From: Candidatus Poribacteria bacterium
Lineage (GTDB): Bacteria > Poribacteria > WGA-4E > WGA-3G
Length of the DNA: 48,811 bases
NCBI GenBank assembly: GCA_028818705.1
Contig: JAPPNJ010000214.1
Coordinates: 1-48,811 of the forward strand
Direction of reading: 5' to 3'
A program made the position numbers and the translations under genes. The notes beneath the pieces are model-generated. The model was given only the letters and a program-made list of their open reading frames with translations. It was not told where the DNA came from and made no database searches. This document shows positions 1 through 7,212 of this stretch, piece after piece (the first letter of the stretch is position 1; each line of letters begins with the position of its first letter).

Positions 1-927
1 CATCAATGTTTCCTTTGAATGATGCCCACCCATTGCGAGTTTGTCAACTTTGCGCGCATTCGGCAAACCTATCCATTCTGCTGAAAGACACGAGAATTGT
101 CCATACGCCACCGTCGTATGTGAGTAGCCGTACGGAGGAGATGTAATCACTAAGTCATAGCCCCCTAATGGTCGAGGCATAGGAAGTTCGCCCTGGACAG
201 TATTTGCCCCGGATACCGACACCTCAACATTTTTCCGCCGTTCGAGAAAAGCTGCCAAGCCATACCGATTTCTGCTGAGCTTCTTACTAAAAGCACCAAA
301 AACATCGGGGTTAAAGCCTTTAAGTCTCTTGGCAGACATACAGTATAATTTAAACTCCCCATTCCGAGTATAAGAGACCTCGCGAACCGTTTCCGAAAAA
401 GCAACAAGCATGAAGTTTCGGACCGCTTCATTTTCCACCCTGTTAATCCAAGCCCGTAGATAAGCGAGACATCTAATGACCTCTTCAGAGAACCAATAAG
501 TAAGGTTGAGAATTTCAGGAATCGAAGCGTCAGGCACATTATCTATTCCAAAACCAATCTGAAAGAGGTGATCGTTCAACCCGCTTAGCGTATCATCCAA
601 GGTAAACAAACAGAGAGGGGTTGATTTTGTAGTGGCTATAAGACGCACGAGGGGGTTAATGTCACACCCAACACTATGCATGCCAAATAGGGATGCTTCA
701 ACCAGAGAGGTACCGGTGCCACAATAGGGGTCAAGAAGCCAGCCTTCCTCTACACCGTACCGCTTAAGGAGTTTACGTGCAATTTGCGGAATCATCATAG
801 CAGGATAAGTGTGAAAGCAATGGGTGTACTTTTTTGTACCAGCCTCTCGAAAATCCCACGATTCATCCCTATACTTCAGATTCCTTGTGCGAATCTTTAA
901 GAGTTTCCCTTCAAATGTATCAAAGCG
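1..927 (-). CDS. DNA methyltransferase, partial (C-terminus beyond window edge)
   Basis: An open frame runs on the minus strand from just after a stop codon at 928-930 to the left edge. It carries an AdoMet-binding motif I, DPYCGTGTS (about 705-731), and a catalytic motif IV, SPPY (130-141). This is the order seen in amino-methyltransferases that make N4-methylcytosine or N6-methyladenine. Before motif I lies HTYPAMMIPQIA, the usual entry to this fold. The first ATG (793-798 holds two in a row) lies inside that conserved segment. The preceding 43 in-frame codons (for example RNLKYRDESWDF) look like genuine protein but contain no ATG, GTG or TTG. The start is therefore abnormal: it uses ATT or CTG, or the 5' end was lost when the upstream DUF2971 gene was placed there. 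The methyltransferase assignment is secure. The target and any partner nuclease are outside the window. Confidence 0.85.
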
Positions 928-1887
928 TTAGAGTTCAAGTTCTATTGCTTCTTCATCAGATAGGCGCACACCAAATTTTGTGACCGCTGGTTTGATTTCT
1001 ATCACTGACTTTTTAACTTCCGCTTTTACATCAAATTCACGATTTAAGGATTTGACTTCTAATACTTCAGAATCTGTATTATTAAATGGACTCACAACAA
1101 CTTCCTTAATCAAAGAATTAATATCTACAGGACAGCGCACTCCTCCTCCAGACAAATCTGTATTCAATATCGAAGAATGTTTTTCATACGATAACTTAAT
1201 ACCTTTCCAAATTTGAAGAATTAAATTTTCCACTTTCGTTGTATGAGGAAAATTAGTATTATCAAAAATATATGGTAAATTAGATCTCAGCTCTGGTCCT
1301 AAGTGAAGTTGAAGGATAACCCGCAATTCTCTCTCATCTGCATATTCTAACTGTTTATGGAAATAGCGATCTGAGCCGACAGGTTCTATATAATTTCCAC
1401 GTGAAACATATTTAACGCTTCGTGTTTCAATGAAAACTTCGTAACCATCGGATGGATAAATACCATGGTTTTCCTGAAATATATCGGAATGTTGGTAGCC
1501 TTCAGTATCTATTCCTAAACTGTTTTTTAATGACGATAAATCGGATTTAATCATTATGCCTTTTTCAGCATACATTTTCCACATTGGCATTGATTCTATC
1601 TCGCTTTGATGCCAACAACTCACAAAAGTAAAATCCCGTAAAAAATCATGGTAAAGCAGAGGTTCAAAAGTCTCTAAAAACTCCCTTGCTGCTGTTTTTG
1701 GTTGTTGTGGCATGGCAGATATTCGTTTCTGTCTTTCCGTTTGCTTCTCGATTAATTTATTCGTGGGGACGTGTCCTAAGGAACCTTCGTACGGATCTCC
1801 CAAATTATCATAGTGAGGGAAAAATAACGTCTTTGTAGATAACAAATCCTTATATTTTTCCATGTTCATGTATCTTGTTAATTGCAT
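928..1887 (-). CDS. DUF2971-family protein
   Basis: 319 residues, ATG with GGAG eight bases upstream. The N-terminus has the DUF2971 pattern: an RYMNMEKYKDLL opening, then FFPHYDNLGDPYEG (the 'N/GDPFEG' box), then FVSCWHQ and MPMWKMYAEKG (the 'SCFS...MWSHYA..HKG' box). No signal peptide or membrane segment is seen. The molecular function of DUF2971 is not established to my knowledge; members often sit among phage-defence and other accessory genes. It lies 16 bases behind the unrecognised 188-residue gene and directly before a DNA methyltransferase, so the three probably form one transcript. Local sequence is noticeably richer in A+T than the housekeeping genes to the right, which suggests recent acquisition. 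Family call fairly sure; role unknown. Confidence 0.7.
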   Translation of the reverse strand: MQLTRYMNMEKYKDLLSTKTLFFPHYDNLGDPYEGSLGHVPTNKLIEKQTERQKRISAMPQQPKTAAREFLETFEPLLYHDFLRDFTFVSCWHQSEIESMPMWKMYAEKGIMIKSDLSSLKNSLGIDTEGYQHSDIFQENHGIYPSDGYEVFIETRSVKYVSRGNYIEPVGSDRYFHKQLEYADERELRVILQLHLGPELRSNLPYIFDNTNFPHTTKVENLILQIWKGIKLSYEKHSSILNTDLSGGGVRCPVDINSLIKEVVVSPFNNTDSEVLEVKSLNREFDVKAEVKKSVIEIKPAVTKFGVRLSDEEAIELEL

Positions 1888-1903
1888 CTACAAACTCCAT
1901 TGG

Positions 1904-2470
1904 TTAGTCACTCAAACCTGTGCTCTCGTCTATCTTATTAAATTCAGAGTTTGAAAGATTGTTGCCATCTGGCGGATTGTTATAATTTCGGGCAAACTTA
2001 GTAACGTGACTCCGCAAAAATTTGCGATAGTTGGGTTGGGCAAAAATGTTAAAATGAATTTCTAACTCATTACCTTCAGCAAAACACCATAAAGTATCGT
2101 CAATTTCAAGTGAAATTTCCACCCCCTGTATAATGTCAACCTCTAATTTGCCATCCCTATTATCAGGATATGTGATTCTGACATTTCTATTAGGTTTTTG
2201 TAGAATTAACTTAAAACTTCTCAAATTGTCCAATGTAGATCCATCGGAGCCGTCGCGCAATCGAGCATTATAAACATCTCCAGTAAATTTACTCAATTTT
2301 CTGGCAATATTACCAACAGTACTTATATCGCATCTAACATCAGGTAATAATTTAATTATTAATGCATCGCTCATTTCTTCTGATCCATTTTCCTCATATT
2401 CTAGCCCTGGATAATCTTCTAGAATTTGCTTGAGTTTCTGAACGATTTCTTGATTTTTCGACAATTTCAT
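1904..2470 (-). CDS. Hypothetical protein, first gene of the DUF2971 pair
   Basis: 188 residues starting at an ATG with AAGGAG at good spacing. I do not recognise the family. It is a soluble, charged protein without signal peptide or membrane helix. The first 40 residues are rich in Lys/Glu and helical-looking (KNQEIVQKLKQILED). The middle is beta-rich and the end is Asn-rich and probably disordered. It is followed after 16 bases by the DUF2971 gene and is likely co-transcribed with it, so the two may act together. A+T-rich codon use matches the DUF2971 gene and differs from gatB and later genes. Whether it is an immunity partner, a sensor or something else cannot be read from the sequence. 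Confidence 0.55.
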   Translation of the reverse strand: MKLSKNQEIVQKLKQILEDYPGLEYEENGSEEMSDALIIKLLPDVRCDISTVGNIARKLSKFTGDVYNARLRDGSDGSTLDNLRSFKLILQKPNRNVRITYPDNRDGKLEVDIIQGVEISLEIDDTLWCFAEGNELEIHFNIFAQPNYRKFLRSHVTKFARNYNNPPDGNNLSNSEFNKIDESTGLSD

Positions 2471-2870
2471 AGTAAACTCCTTTTTTAAAATTGAGAATTC
2501 TGTCTAAATGTGAATTTGATAATAAAAATCTAAGTGTAGATGTGGTTTGGATCGAACAGTAAAGAACCAAAAACCGATCGGTTTATAAGGTGAATGCTGT
2601 TTTTCAACGAACCATTCGCGTAAATAGATATAGCGAAATCCAACAACCCAAACGCTGTAGATCTGATAATGTGTTGGATTTCACTCGTATTTTGTTGATT
2701 TTAGGTTTCTTGATGAATCGTGAACTCCTTATCTTCTCTGTATGATTTTCAATAAGTCCCGTTCAACCCAACCTACGCGCTTAAGTTGAAGTCACGTTAA
2801 TAGTGAAAGAGTGGAGCAGAAACCCTCCAAATCGCCGGACAGTTGATTAGGCTATATTCATTGGAGTGCC
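2471..2870. repeat. Intergenic stretch with palindromic repeat
   Basis: No credible gene is seen in these 400 bases. A perfect 11-bp inverted repeat (GAAATCCAACA at 2635-2645 and its complement at 2672-2682, 26-base loop) is present. Further right, near 2762-2780, is a GTAGGTTGGGTT-type block (minus strand). Such blocks resemble the widespread intergenic REP-like palindromes that carry a 'GTTGGGTTTCG...CCCAACCTAC' theme. The upstream region of the 188-residue gene must also hold its promoter, but no strong -35/-10 pair stands out. Confidence 0.45.
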
Positions 2871-3044
2871 TTAATCCGTTGATAGGACTCGCGTCAAAAT
2901 CTAATTCACGAGTTGCAGATTCGCCTTGCCGCGAGTGGCACGCATCACTTGACCTACAAGGAATCGAATTGTTTTCTTTGTACCACCACAATAACCCTGG
3001 GCCAGGGTTCTCCTCTATGATCTATAAATAATGGCTTCTATCTA
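2871..3044 (-). pseudogene. Decayed duplicate of the gatB 3' end
   Basis: Read on the minus strand, this stretch aligns base by base with the last ~180 bases of the intact gatB (4653-4833). Conserved peptides include FLVGQVMR and TRGKAN, and the final residues ILTRVLSTD end in a stop, against ILTRVLTTD in the intact gene. Decay is clear: a stop replaces the Glu codon at the upstream border, another replaces a Gln near the end, and small indels break the frame in the middle. Similarity begins and stops abruptly, at the gatB stop codon on one side and at GATAGAAGCC on the other. With the intact 3' end it forms direct repeats flanking the R-M pair. This fits an old 3' end displaced by insertion of the R-M cassette. 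Confidence 0.85.
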
Positions 3045-3099
3045 ATAGTCCCACTTACGGGCATTCGCACTTTTGTAGTGCTGCAACGCGTACAAGGCT

Positions 3100-3813
3100 T
3101 CAGTCAGTTTTAAATACTATTTGCTCTTCTGTGAGGTGAGATTCTGATAAAAGAATATCCTCAATAATACTTTCAGTTTCAGAAATACACAGAAGTTCTT
3201 CAAGAAAATAACGGATGTTATCCTCGGCATCTTGTTTGCGGATTTCCACGATTTCATCGTAATTAATTTCTAATAAATCGCAGAATTCTCTACCCGTCAT
3301 TGCCTCTTTTATATCAATTCGCTGTTTGAATCCCTTCCAAATAACTTCAGGATCGTCTTGATTAAAGGCACAAAAGTGAGTTGAAACCCTATATGGAAGT
3401 CGTCCAGCATTTCGTTTAGCGAAGTTGTGCAAGGCTTCACGCTCACTATCGGCTTTTTTTGTATCAAAGATGTGACCATCCTTCAACTCAACAATGTGAC
3501 AACGTTGGTGTCCCTCTCGTCTCTTAAAAATCATAAAATCAGGTTCTGACCCTTGAGCATTTAACTCAATACACTTCTTAATCTCTTTCTTTTTCCCCAG
3601 AAGGACACCGTCCGGCATGATGTCTTTGCGAAGAAAGGCATCCAAATCATCTATAGTTTCGACTCTTTCCGTTATAAGCCTCTCCAGTTCGCTACCGGCG
3701 GAAACCGATGTTCCGTGCACTTTGCTCATAAGTTCGCCTAATGCCTCATTGCCAAATATACGCGCATAGCCACCAGAAGATTCCTTTGGGATTCTACCCC
3801 TAATTTTTGCCAT
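3100..3813 (-). CDS. Type II restriction endonuclease (PD-(D/E)XK-like)
   Basis: 237 residues from the ATG at 3813, which lies one base after the methyltransferase stop and has GGAGG in the end of that gene. A longer frame to 3900 overlaps the methyltransferase and lacks a good start. A probable nuclease core lies near residue 108: EPDFMIF followed by HIVELKDG gives the D...(E)LK pattern of the PD-(D/E)XK fold. Immediate coupling to a DNA methyltransferase supports a restriction enzyme role, cutting DNA left unmethylated at the shared site. I cannot name the recognition sequence or REBASE family. The C-terminus is acidic and helical. The catalytic motif is inferred by pattern only. Confidence 0.72.
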   Translation of the reverse strand: MAKIRGRIPKESSGGYARIFGNEALGELMSKVHGTSVSAGSELERLITERVETIDDLDAFLRKDIMPDGVLLGKKKEIKKCIELNAQGSEPDFMIFKRREGHQRCHIVELKDGHIFDTKKADSEREALHNFAKRNAGRLPYRVSTHFCAFNQDDPEVIWKGFKQRIDIKEAMTGREFCDLLEINYDEIVEIRKQDAEDNIRYFLEELLCISETESIIEDILLSESHLTEEQIVFKTD

Positions 3814-3814
3814 C

Positions 3815-4576
3815 TTAGCCCTCCAGGTCACATCCAATGAAATTCCGGTTTCTTGAGAGGGCAGCTTCCATGACGGAAAAGGACCCTGCAGCCGGATCAA
3901 TTACATAATCACCTTCATTACTGACAGCAGCAATGAGTTCTGATTGTAAACCGATAGGTTTCTGATGCGGATGCTCTTTTGTTTTTGTTCGTTCAAGCCA
4001 TACATCGCGGATGTTGTGAATCTTCCAAACCCCCTTCGCCCTTCTTGGATATTTCTGTAGAACAACGCAATATTCGCTCACTCGTCTGGAGCGGTACCCC
4101 ATTCCAAACCTGTCTTTATTCCAGACGATCAAATCCACAACATCTAATTGCGTGTCATCAAACCAGGTTTTGAACCCTTGACAAAGGTGAAATTTATCCA
4201 TCCACAAAAACAGATGCCCAGACGGGATAAGCACATTGTCAATGCCCCGAATGAATTCACCAATCAGTTCTTCAGGCATTTGCATCAATGAACATCGGCG
4301 TTTCTCCCGACTCTTTCCCTCATTGCCATAGTTCATTCTGTCAAGTACGCCTCTATACTGTGGATCAAGAAATGCTACAGGGACTGATTCTTTTGGAAGG
4401 TGAGACAGGAGTTTTATACCATCCATTTTCAACCGTGTATTTGGTTTCAGGAAATCAGGCAAATCTATGGGCGGAGCTTGTACGACCCGTTCGGTAGAGA
4501 ATACATTGCTTGTGCTCTTATCTGTTGTGTCAGAGAAAAGTCTAAGAGTCTCCTTCACGGATGCCATTTTTTTCAT
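3815..4576 (-). CDS. Type II DNA methyltransferase (beta-class order)
   Basis: 253 residues from the ATG at 4576, which follows AGGAGA by five bases. A TTG-started longer frame to 4639 is less likely. Motif order is IV first (LDPQYRG near residue 74, a DPPY variant), then a HPHQKP motif X-like segment near residue 200, and finally motif I (VIDPAAGSFS) near the C-terminus. This is the beta-type circular order of N6-adenine or N4-cytosine methyltransferases. It transfers a methyl group from AdoMet to protect the host site. It is translationally coupled to the nuclease behind it (one-base gap) and begins 77 bases after the gatB stop. A direct repeat of the gatB end flanks the pair. The DPQY motif is a real variation but occurs in active relatives as far as I recall. 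Confidence 0.88.
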   Translation of the reverse strand: MKKMASVKETLRLFSDTTDKSTSNVFSTERVVQAPPIDLPDFLKPNTRLKMDGIKLLSHLPKESVPVAFLDPQYRGVLDRMNYGNEGKSREKRRCSLMQMPEELIGEFIRGIDNVLIPSGHLFLWMDKFHLCQGFKTWFDDTQLDVVDLIVWNKDRFGMGYRSRRVSEYCVVLQKYPRRAKGVWKIHNIRDVWLERTKTKEHPHQKPIGLQSELIAAVSNEGDYVIDPAAGSFSVMEAALSRNRNFIGCDLEG

Positions 4577-4652
4577 ACGTTCTCCTAGTCTTATCACGTC
4601 TCTCAGTTTGACCACTCTTCCGAGTAGGTGGGTGGTCAAACGCTTGGGGATT

Positions 4653-6098
4653 CTAATCCGTTGTCAAAACCCGCGTCAAGATTTGATTTACCAGTTGTGG
4701 ATTCGCCTTTCCGCGAGTGGTACGCATTACCTGTCCTACGAGAAATCCGATCGCTTTCTTTGTGCCGTCCCGATAATCTTGGGCGGGACCGGGGTTTTCC
4801 TCCACAACCTGTAAGACGATGGCTTCTATCTCTGAGGTATCCGTAATCTGTGCCAATCCCTTTTCAGCAACAATCTCCTTCGGCATCTCGCCCGACTCAA
4901 AAGCGTCGTCAAGTACAGATTTGGCGATTTTACCGCTGATGGTTGCGTTGTCAATCAACTGGATGAGTTCACTGAGATGTGCGGGTGTGACCTTCGAGTC
5001 TTGAATCTCAATTTCTGCTGTGTTGAGCAATCGAGTTAGGTCACCCATAATCCAGTTTGCACAGGTCGTAGGCTCACCACTGAGTTGTGCGACCTCGTCG
5101 AAGAATTCAGCGATTTGGCGGGTGCTGGTCAGAAATTCAGTATTTTCAGGAGAAATATTGTAATCTGCAATAAAGCGTTTGCGACGCGCAGCGGGTAGTT
5201 CAGGGAGCGTCGATTGAACTTCGGTAATCCACTCATCACTTATCTGGACGTGAACGAGATCTGGTTCAGGAAAGTAGCGATAGTCGTCTGCTTCTTCCTT
5301 CCCGCGCATCGCCACGGTCTTGCCAGTGTTGGCATCGAACAAGAGCGTCTCTTGCACGACCTCTTCACCCGCATCTAAGATCCGTGCTTGCCGTTTCACC
5401 TCGTATTCCATTGCATCAATCAACTCTTGGAACGAATTTTTGTTTTTGATTTCTGTGCGTGTACCTAACTCTTTACTACCCTTAGGTCGTAGAGAGAGGT
5501 TCGGTTCGCATCGCAGGCTCCCCTCTTCCATATTGCAATCACTAACCCCGATATATTCTAAAATTTCTTTAACCGCACGGCAATAGGCAATAGCTTCCTC
5601 AGGAGAGTGTAGTTCGGGTTCGCTTACAATCTCCAACAAAGGGACACCGGCGCGATTGAAATCCATAAAACTACGGGTCGGATCGCCTGTGACTTCAGCG
5701 TGAATGGACTTTCCTGCGTCCTCTTCGAGATGAATTCTGCGGAGGGCAACAGTCCGGGGTTCGCCTTCAAATTCAAAGGTTACATGCCCGTTTTGACACA
5801 ATGGGATATCATACTGCGAAATCTGATAGTTCTTGGGTAGGTCTGGATAGAAATAGTTTTTACGGTCGAATTTACTGGAAGTTGTGATTTTACATTCCAT
5901 CGCCAAGCCGGCGCGAACCGCAAACGCCAAAGCGCGTCTATTAACAACGGGCAATGTTCCAGGCATCCCTAAGCATATTGGACAGGTACAGTCGTTTGCC
6001 GAAGCACCGAAAGTATAAGCGCAATAGCAGAAAAGTTTACTTTCTGTGCATAATTCGGCGTGGATTTCCAATCCGATAACTATCTCATATTTTTCCAT
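4653..6098 (-). CDS. gatB: Aspartyl/glutamyl-tRNA amidotransferase subunit B
   Basis: 481 residues, the usual GatB length, starting MEKYEIVIGLEIHAEL. The longer open frame to 6281 only overlaps the reductase gene upstream. GatB works with GatA and GatC to convert Glu-tRNA(Gln) and Asp-tRNA(Asn) to the amidated forms in the cytoplasm. Visible are the GLEIHAEL signature, a Cys cluster (CYCAY...CTCPICLG), the KNYFYPDLPKNYQISQYD block, LEEDAGKS, and the helical YqeY-like tail ending in ILTRVLTTD. No gatA or gatC is in the window. The last ~180 bases are duplicated in degenerate form at 2871-3044, with an R-M pair in between. Confidence 0.97.
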   Translation of the reverse strand: MEKYEIVIGLEIHAELCTESKLFCYCAYTFGASANDCTCPICLGMPGTLPVVNRRALAFAVRAGLAMECKITTSSKFDRKNYFYPDLPKNYQISQYDIPLCQNGHVTFEFEGEPRTVALRRIHLEEDAGKSIHAEVTGDPTRSFMDFNRAGVPLLEIVSEPELHSPEEAIAYCRAVKEILEYIGVSDCNMEEGSLRCEPNLSLRPKGSKELGTRTEIKNKNSFQELIDAMEYEVKRQARILDAGEEVVQETLLFDANTGKTVAMRGKEEADDYRYFPEPDLVHVQISDEWITEVQSTLPELPAARRKRFIADYNISPENTEFLTSTRQIAEFFDEVAQLSGEPTTCANWIMGDLTRLLNTAEIEIQDSKVTPAHLSELIQLIDNATISGKIAKSVLDDAFESGEMPKEIVAEKGLAQITDTSEIEAIVLQVVEENPGPAQDYRDGTKKAIGFLVGQVMRTTRGKANPQLVNQILTRVLTTD

Positions 6099-6187
6099 GC
6101 GTTTTTTCTCATTTCGGTCTGGCGCGATGACACCACCGTCAGCGGACACGGTCCGGTCTCTCGCACTTCCATAAAAGTGACAAGTCG

Positions 6188-6961
6188 CTACAAAAGTTTC
6201 TCCGACAATTCGTTGACAACGGCAACATTCGCTTCTACTTCGCTCTCCGAAGTCATGCCGATGGTCATGGCATGTACACAAGGCAAATTCATCACAAATT
6301 CAATCGCATCGCGTTGGCCGGTCGCGTCTTCCGCTAACTTTCCCTGTCCCAGCACTTTCATACCGTAGACACCTTTTCCAGCAAACGCCATCTGTTCCAT
6401 TGCGCGGATGACATCGGCGGGAGATGCATCCATGTGAACACCGGCGTGATTAATGCGAGCCAAGACGACATCAACCCATTCTGTCATCGCGGAGGTCTGG
6501 AAGGCACCATAATCGTGACAGGATACACCGTGTGCCCGAATCAATCCCTGCTCTTTACAACGGACGAGTGCTTCCATTGCATCCGGATAACGTTGTGGCC
6601 AATCCACCTGTGTGAGACAGTGGAGGAGCACGATGTCAACATAATCAGATCCAATCTCCTTTAGAAATCGCTTTACATCCGCTTCTACTGTTTCTCGGGT
6701 GCGGGATACTGTTTTTGTGGTGATAGTGACGCTTTCCCGTGGTAGTTCGTTAAGCGCTGCTTTGACATGTGGGTGACTCCCGTATTGATCGGCAGAATCC
6801 CAAAATGTCACACCTTTTTCATACGCAAATAGCAGTAGATCGCGTAACGCTTCAAAGCCCAAATCCGTCTGATTTGAGCGACCGTTCCAGCCATTTGATC
6901 CAGTGCCAATCGAAAGTCGCGAAACATTTAAACCTGTTTTTCCAAGTGCAACAATTTCCAT
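6188..6961 (-). CDS. Aldo/keto reductase family oxidoreductase
   Basis: 257 residues from the ATG at 6961 preceded by AAGGAAGG. The protein has the AKR TIM-barrel pattern: GKTGLNVSRLSIGT at the start, FWDSADQYG (Asp and Tyr of the catalytic tetrad), TITTKT (Lys) and VLLHCL (His). A C-terminal region with YGMKVLGQGKL and TIGMTSESEVEANV would bind the NADPH phosphate. The substrate is not predictable. The gene ends 89 bases before gatB on the same strand, so they may share a transcript without a functional link. Somewhat shorter than the ~320-residue average but all core elements are present. Confidence 0.88.
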   Translation of the reverse strand: MEIVALGKTGLNVSRLSIGTGSNGWNGRSNQTDLGFEALRDLLLFAYEKGVTFWDSADQYGSHPHVKAALNELPRESVTITTKTVSRTRETVEADVKRFLKEIGSDYVDIVLLHCLTQVDWPQRYPDAMEALVRCKEQGLIRAHGVSCHDYGAFQTSAMTEWVDVVLARINHAGVHMDASPADVIRAMEQMAFAGKGVYGMKVLGQGKLAEDATGQRDAIEFVMNLPCVHAMTIGMTSESEVEANVAVVNELSEKLL

Positions 6962-7084
6962 CAGATACCTTCCTTCAGTCTTGACATACAATGCATCCAA
7001 ACCCTATAGTCAGTTAAGTCTAAATTAAGTGTAACACAACGTCCTAAAATTTGGCAAATGATTTCTCCAAAGTTTACTTTTTTG

Positions 7085-7114
7085 TTGCCTTTTGTTGTAA
7101 AAGAACGTTACAAT
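7085..7114 (+). promoter_or_regulatory. Possible sigma-70 promoter for the transglycosylase gene
   Basis: TTGCCT, an 18-base spacer and TACAAT lie about 100 bases upstream of the start at 7213. The -10 matches five of six consensus bases; the -35 is weaker. Consensus reading only. Confidence 0.35.
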
Positions 7115-7212
7115 ATGAGATAAGGCATTTAAGATCATATTCCGACAATTCATCTCCACCGCAATTGAATTTACACTAACTTACTGCAGGAGGACCTAAA
7201 GTAAGGACTGAA

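Noticed and set aside
165..539. 124-residue minus-strand open frame with its own start and stop
   Set aside because: It lies in another frame inside the methyltransferase coding region, which has conserved motifs I and IV in its own frame on both sides.
2797..3031. Two small open frames of about 62 residues
   Set aside because: They coincide with the decayed gatB 3' copy and neither is in the original gatB frame.
6099..6281. 61-codon N-terminal extension of gatB
   Set aside because: It overlaps the reductase 3' end and homologous GatB proteins begin at MEKYEIVIGLEIH.
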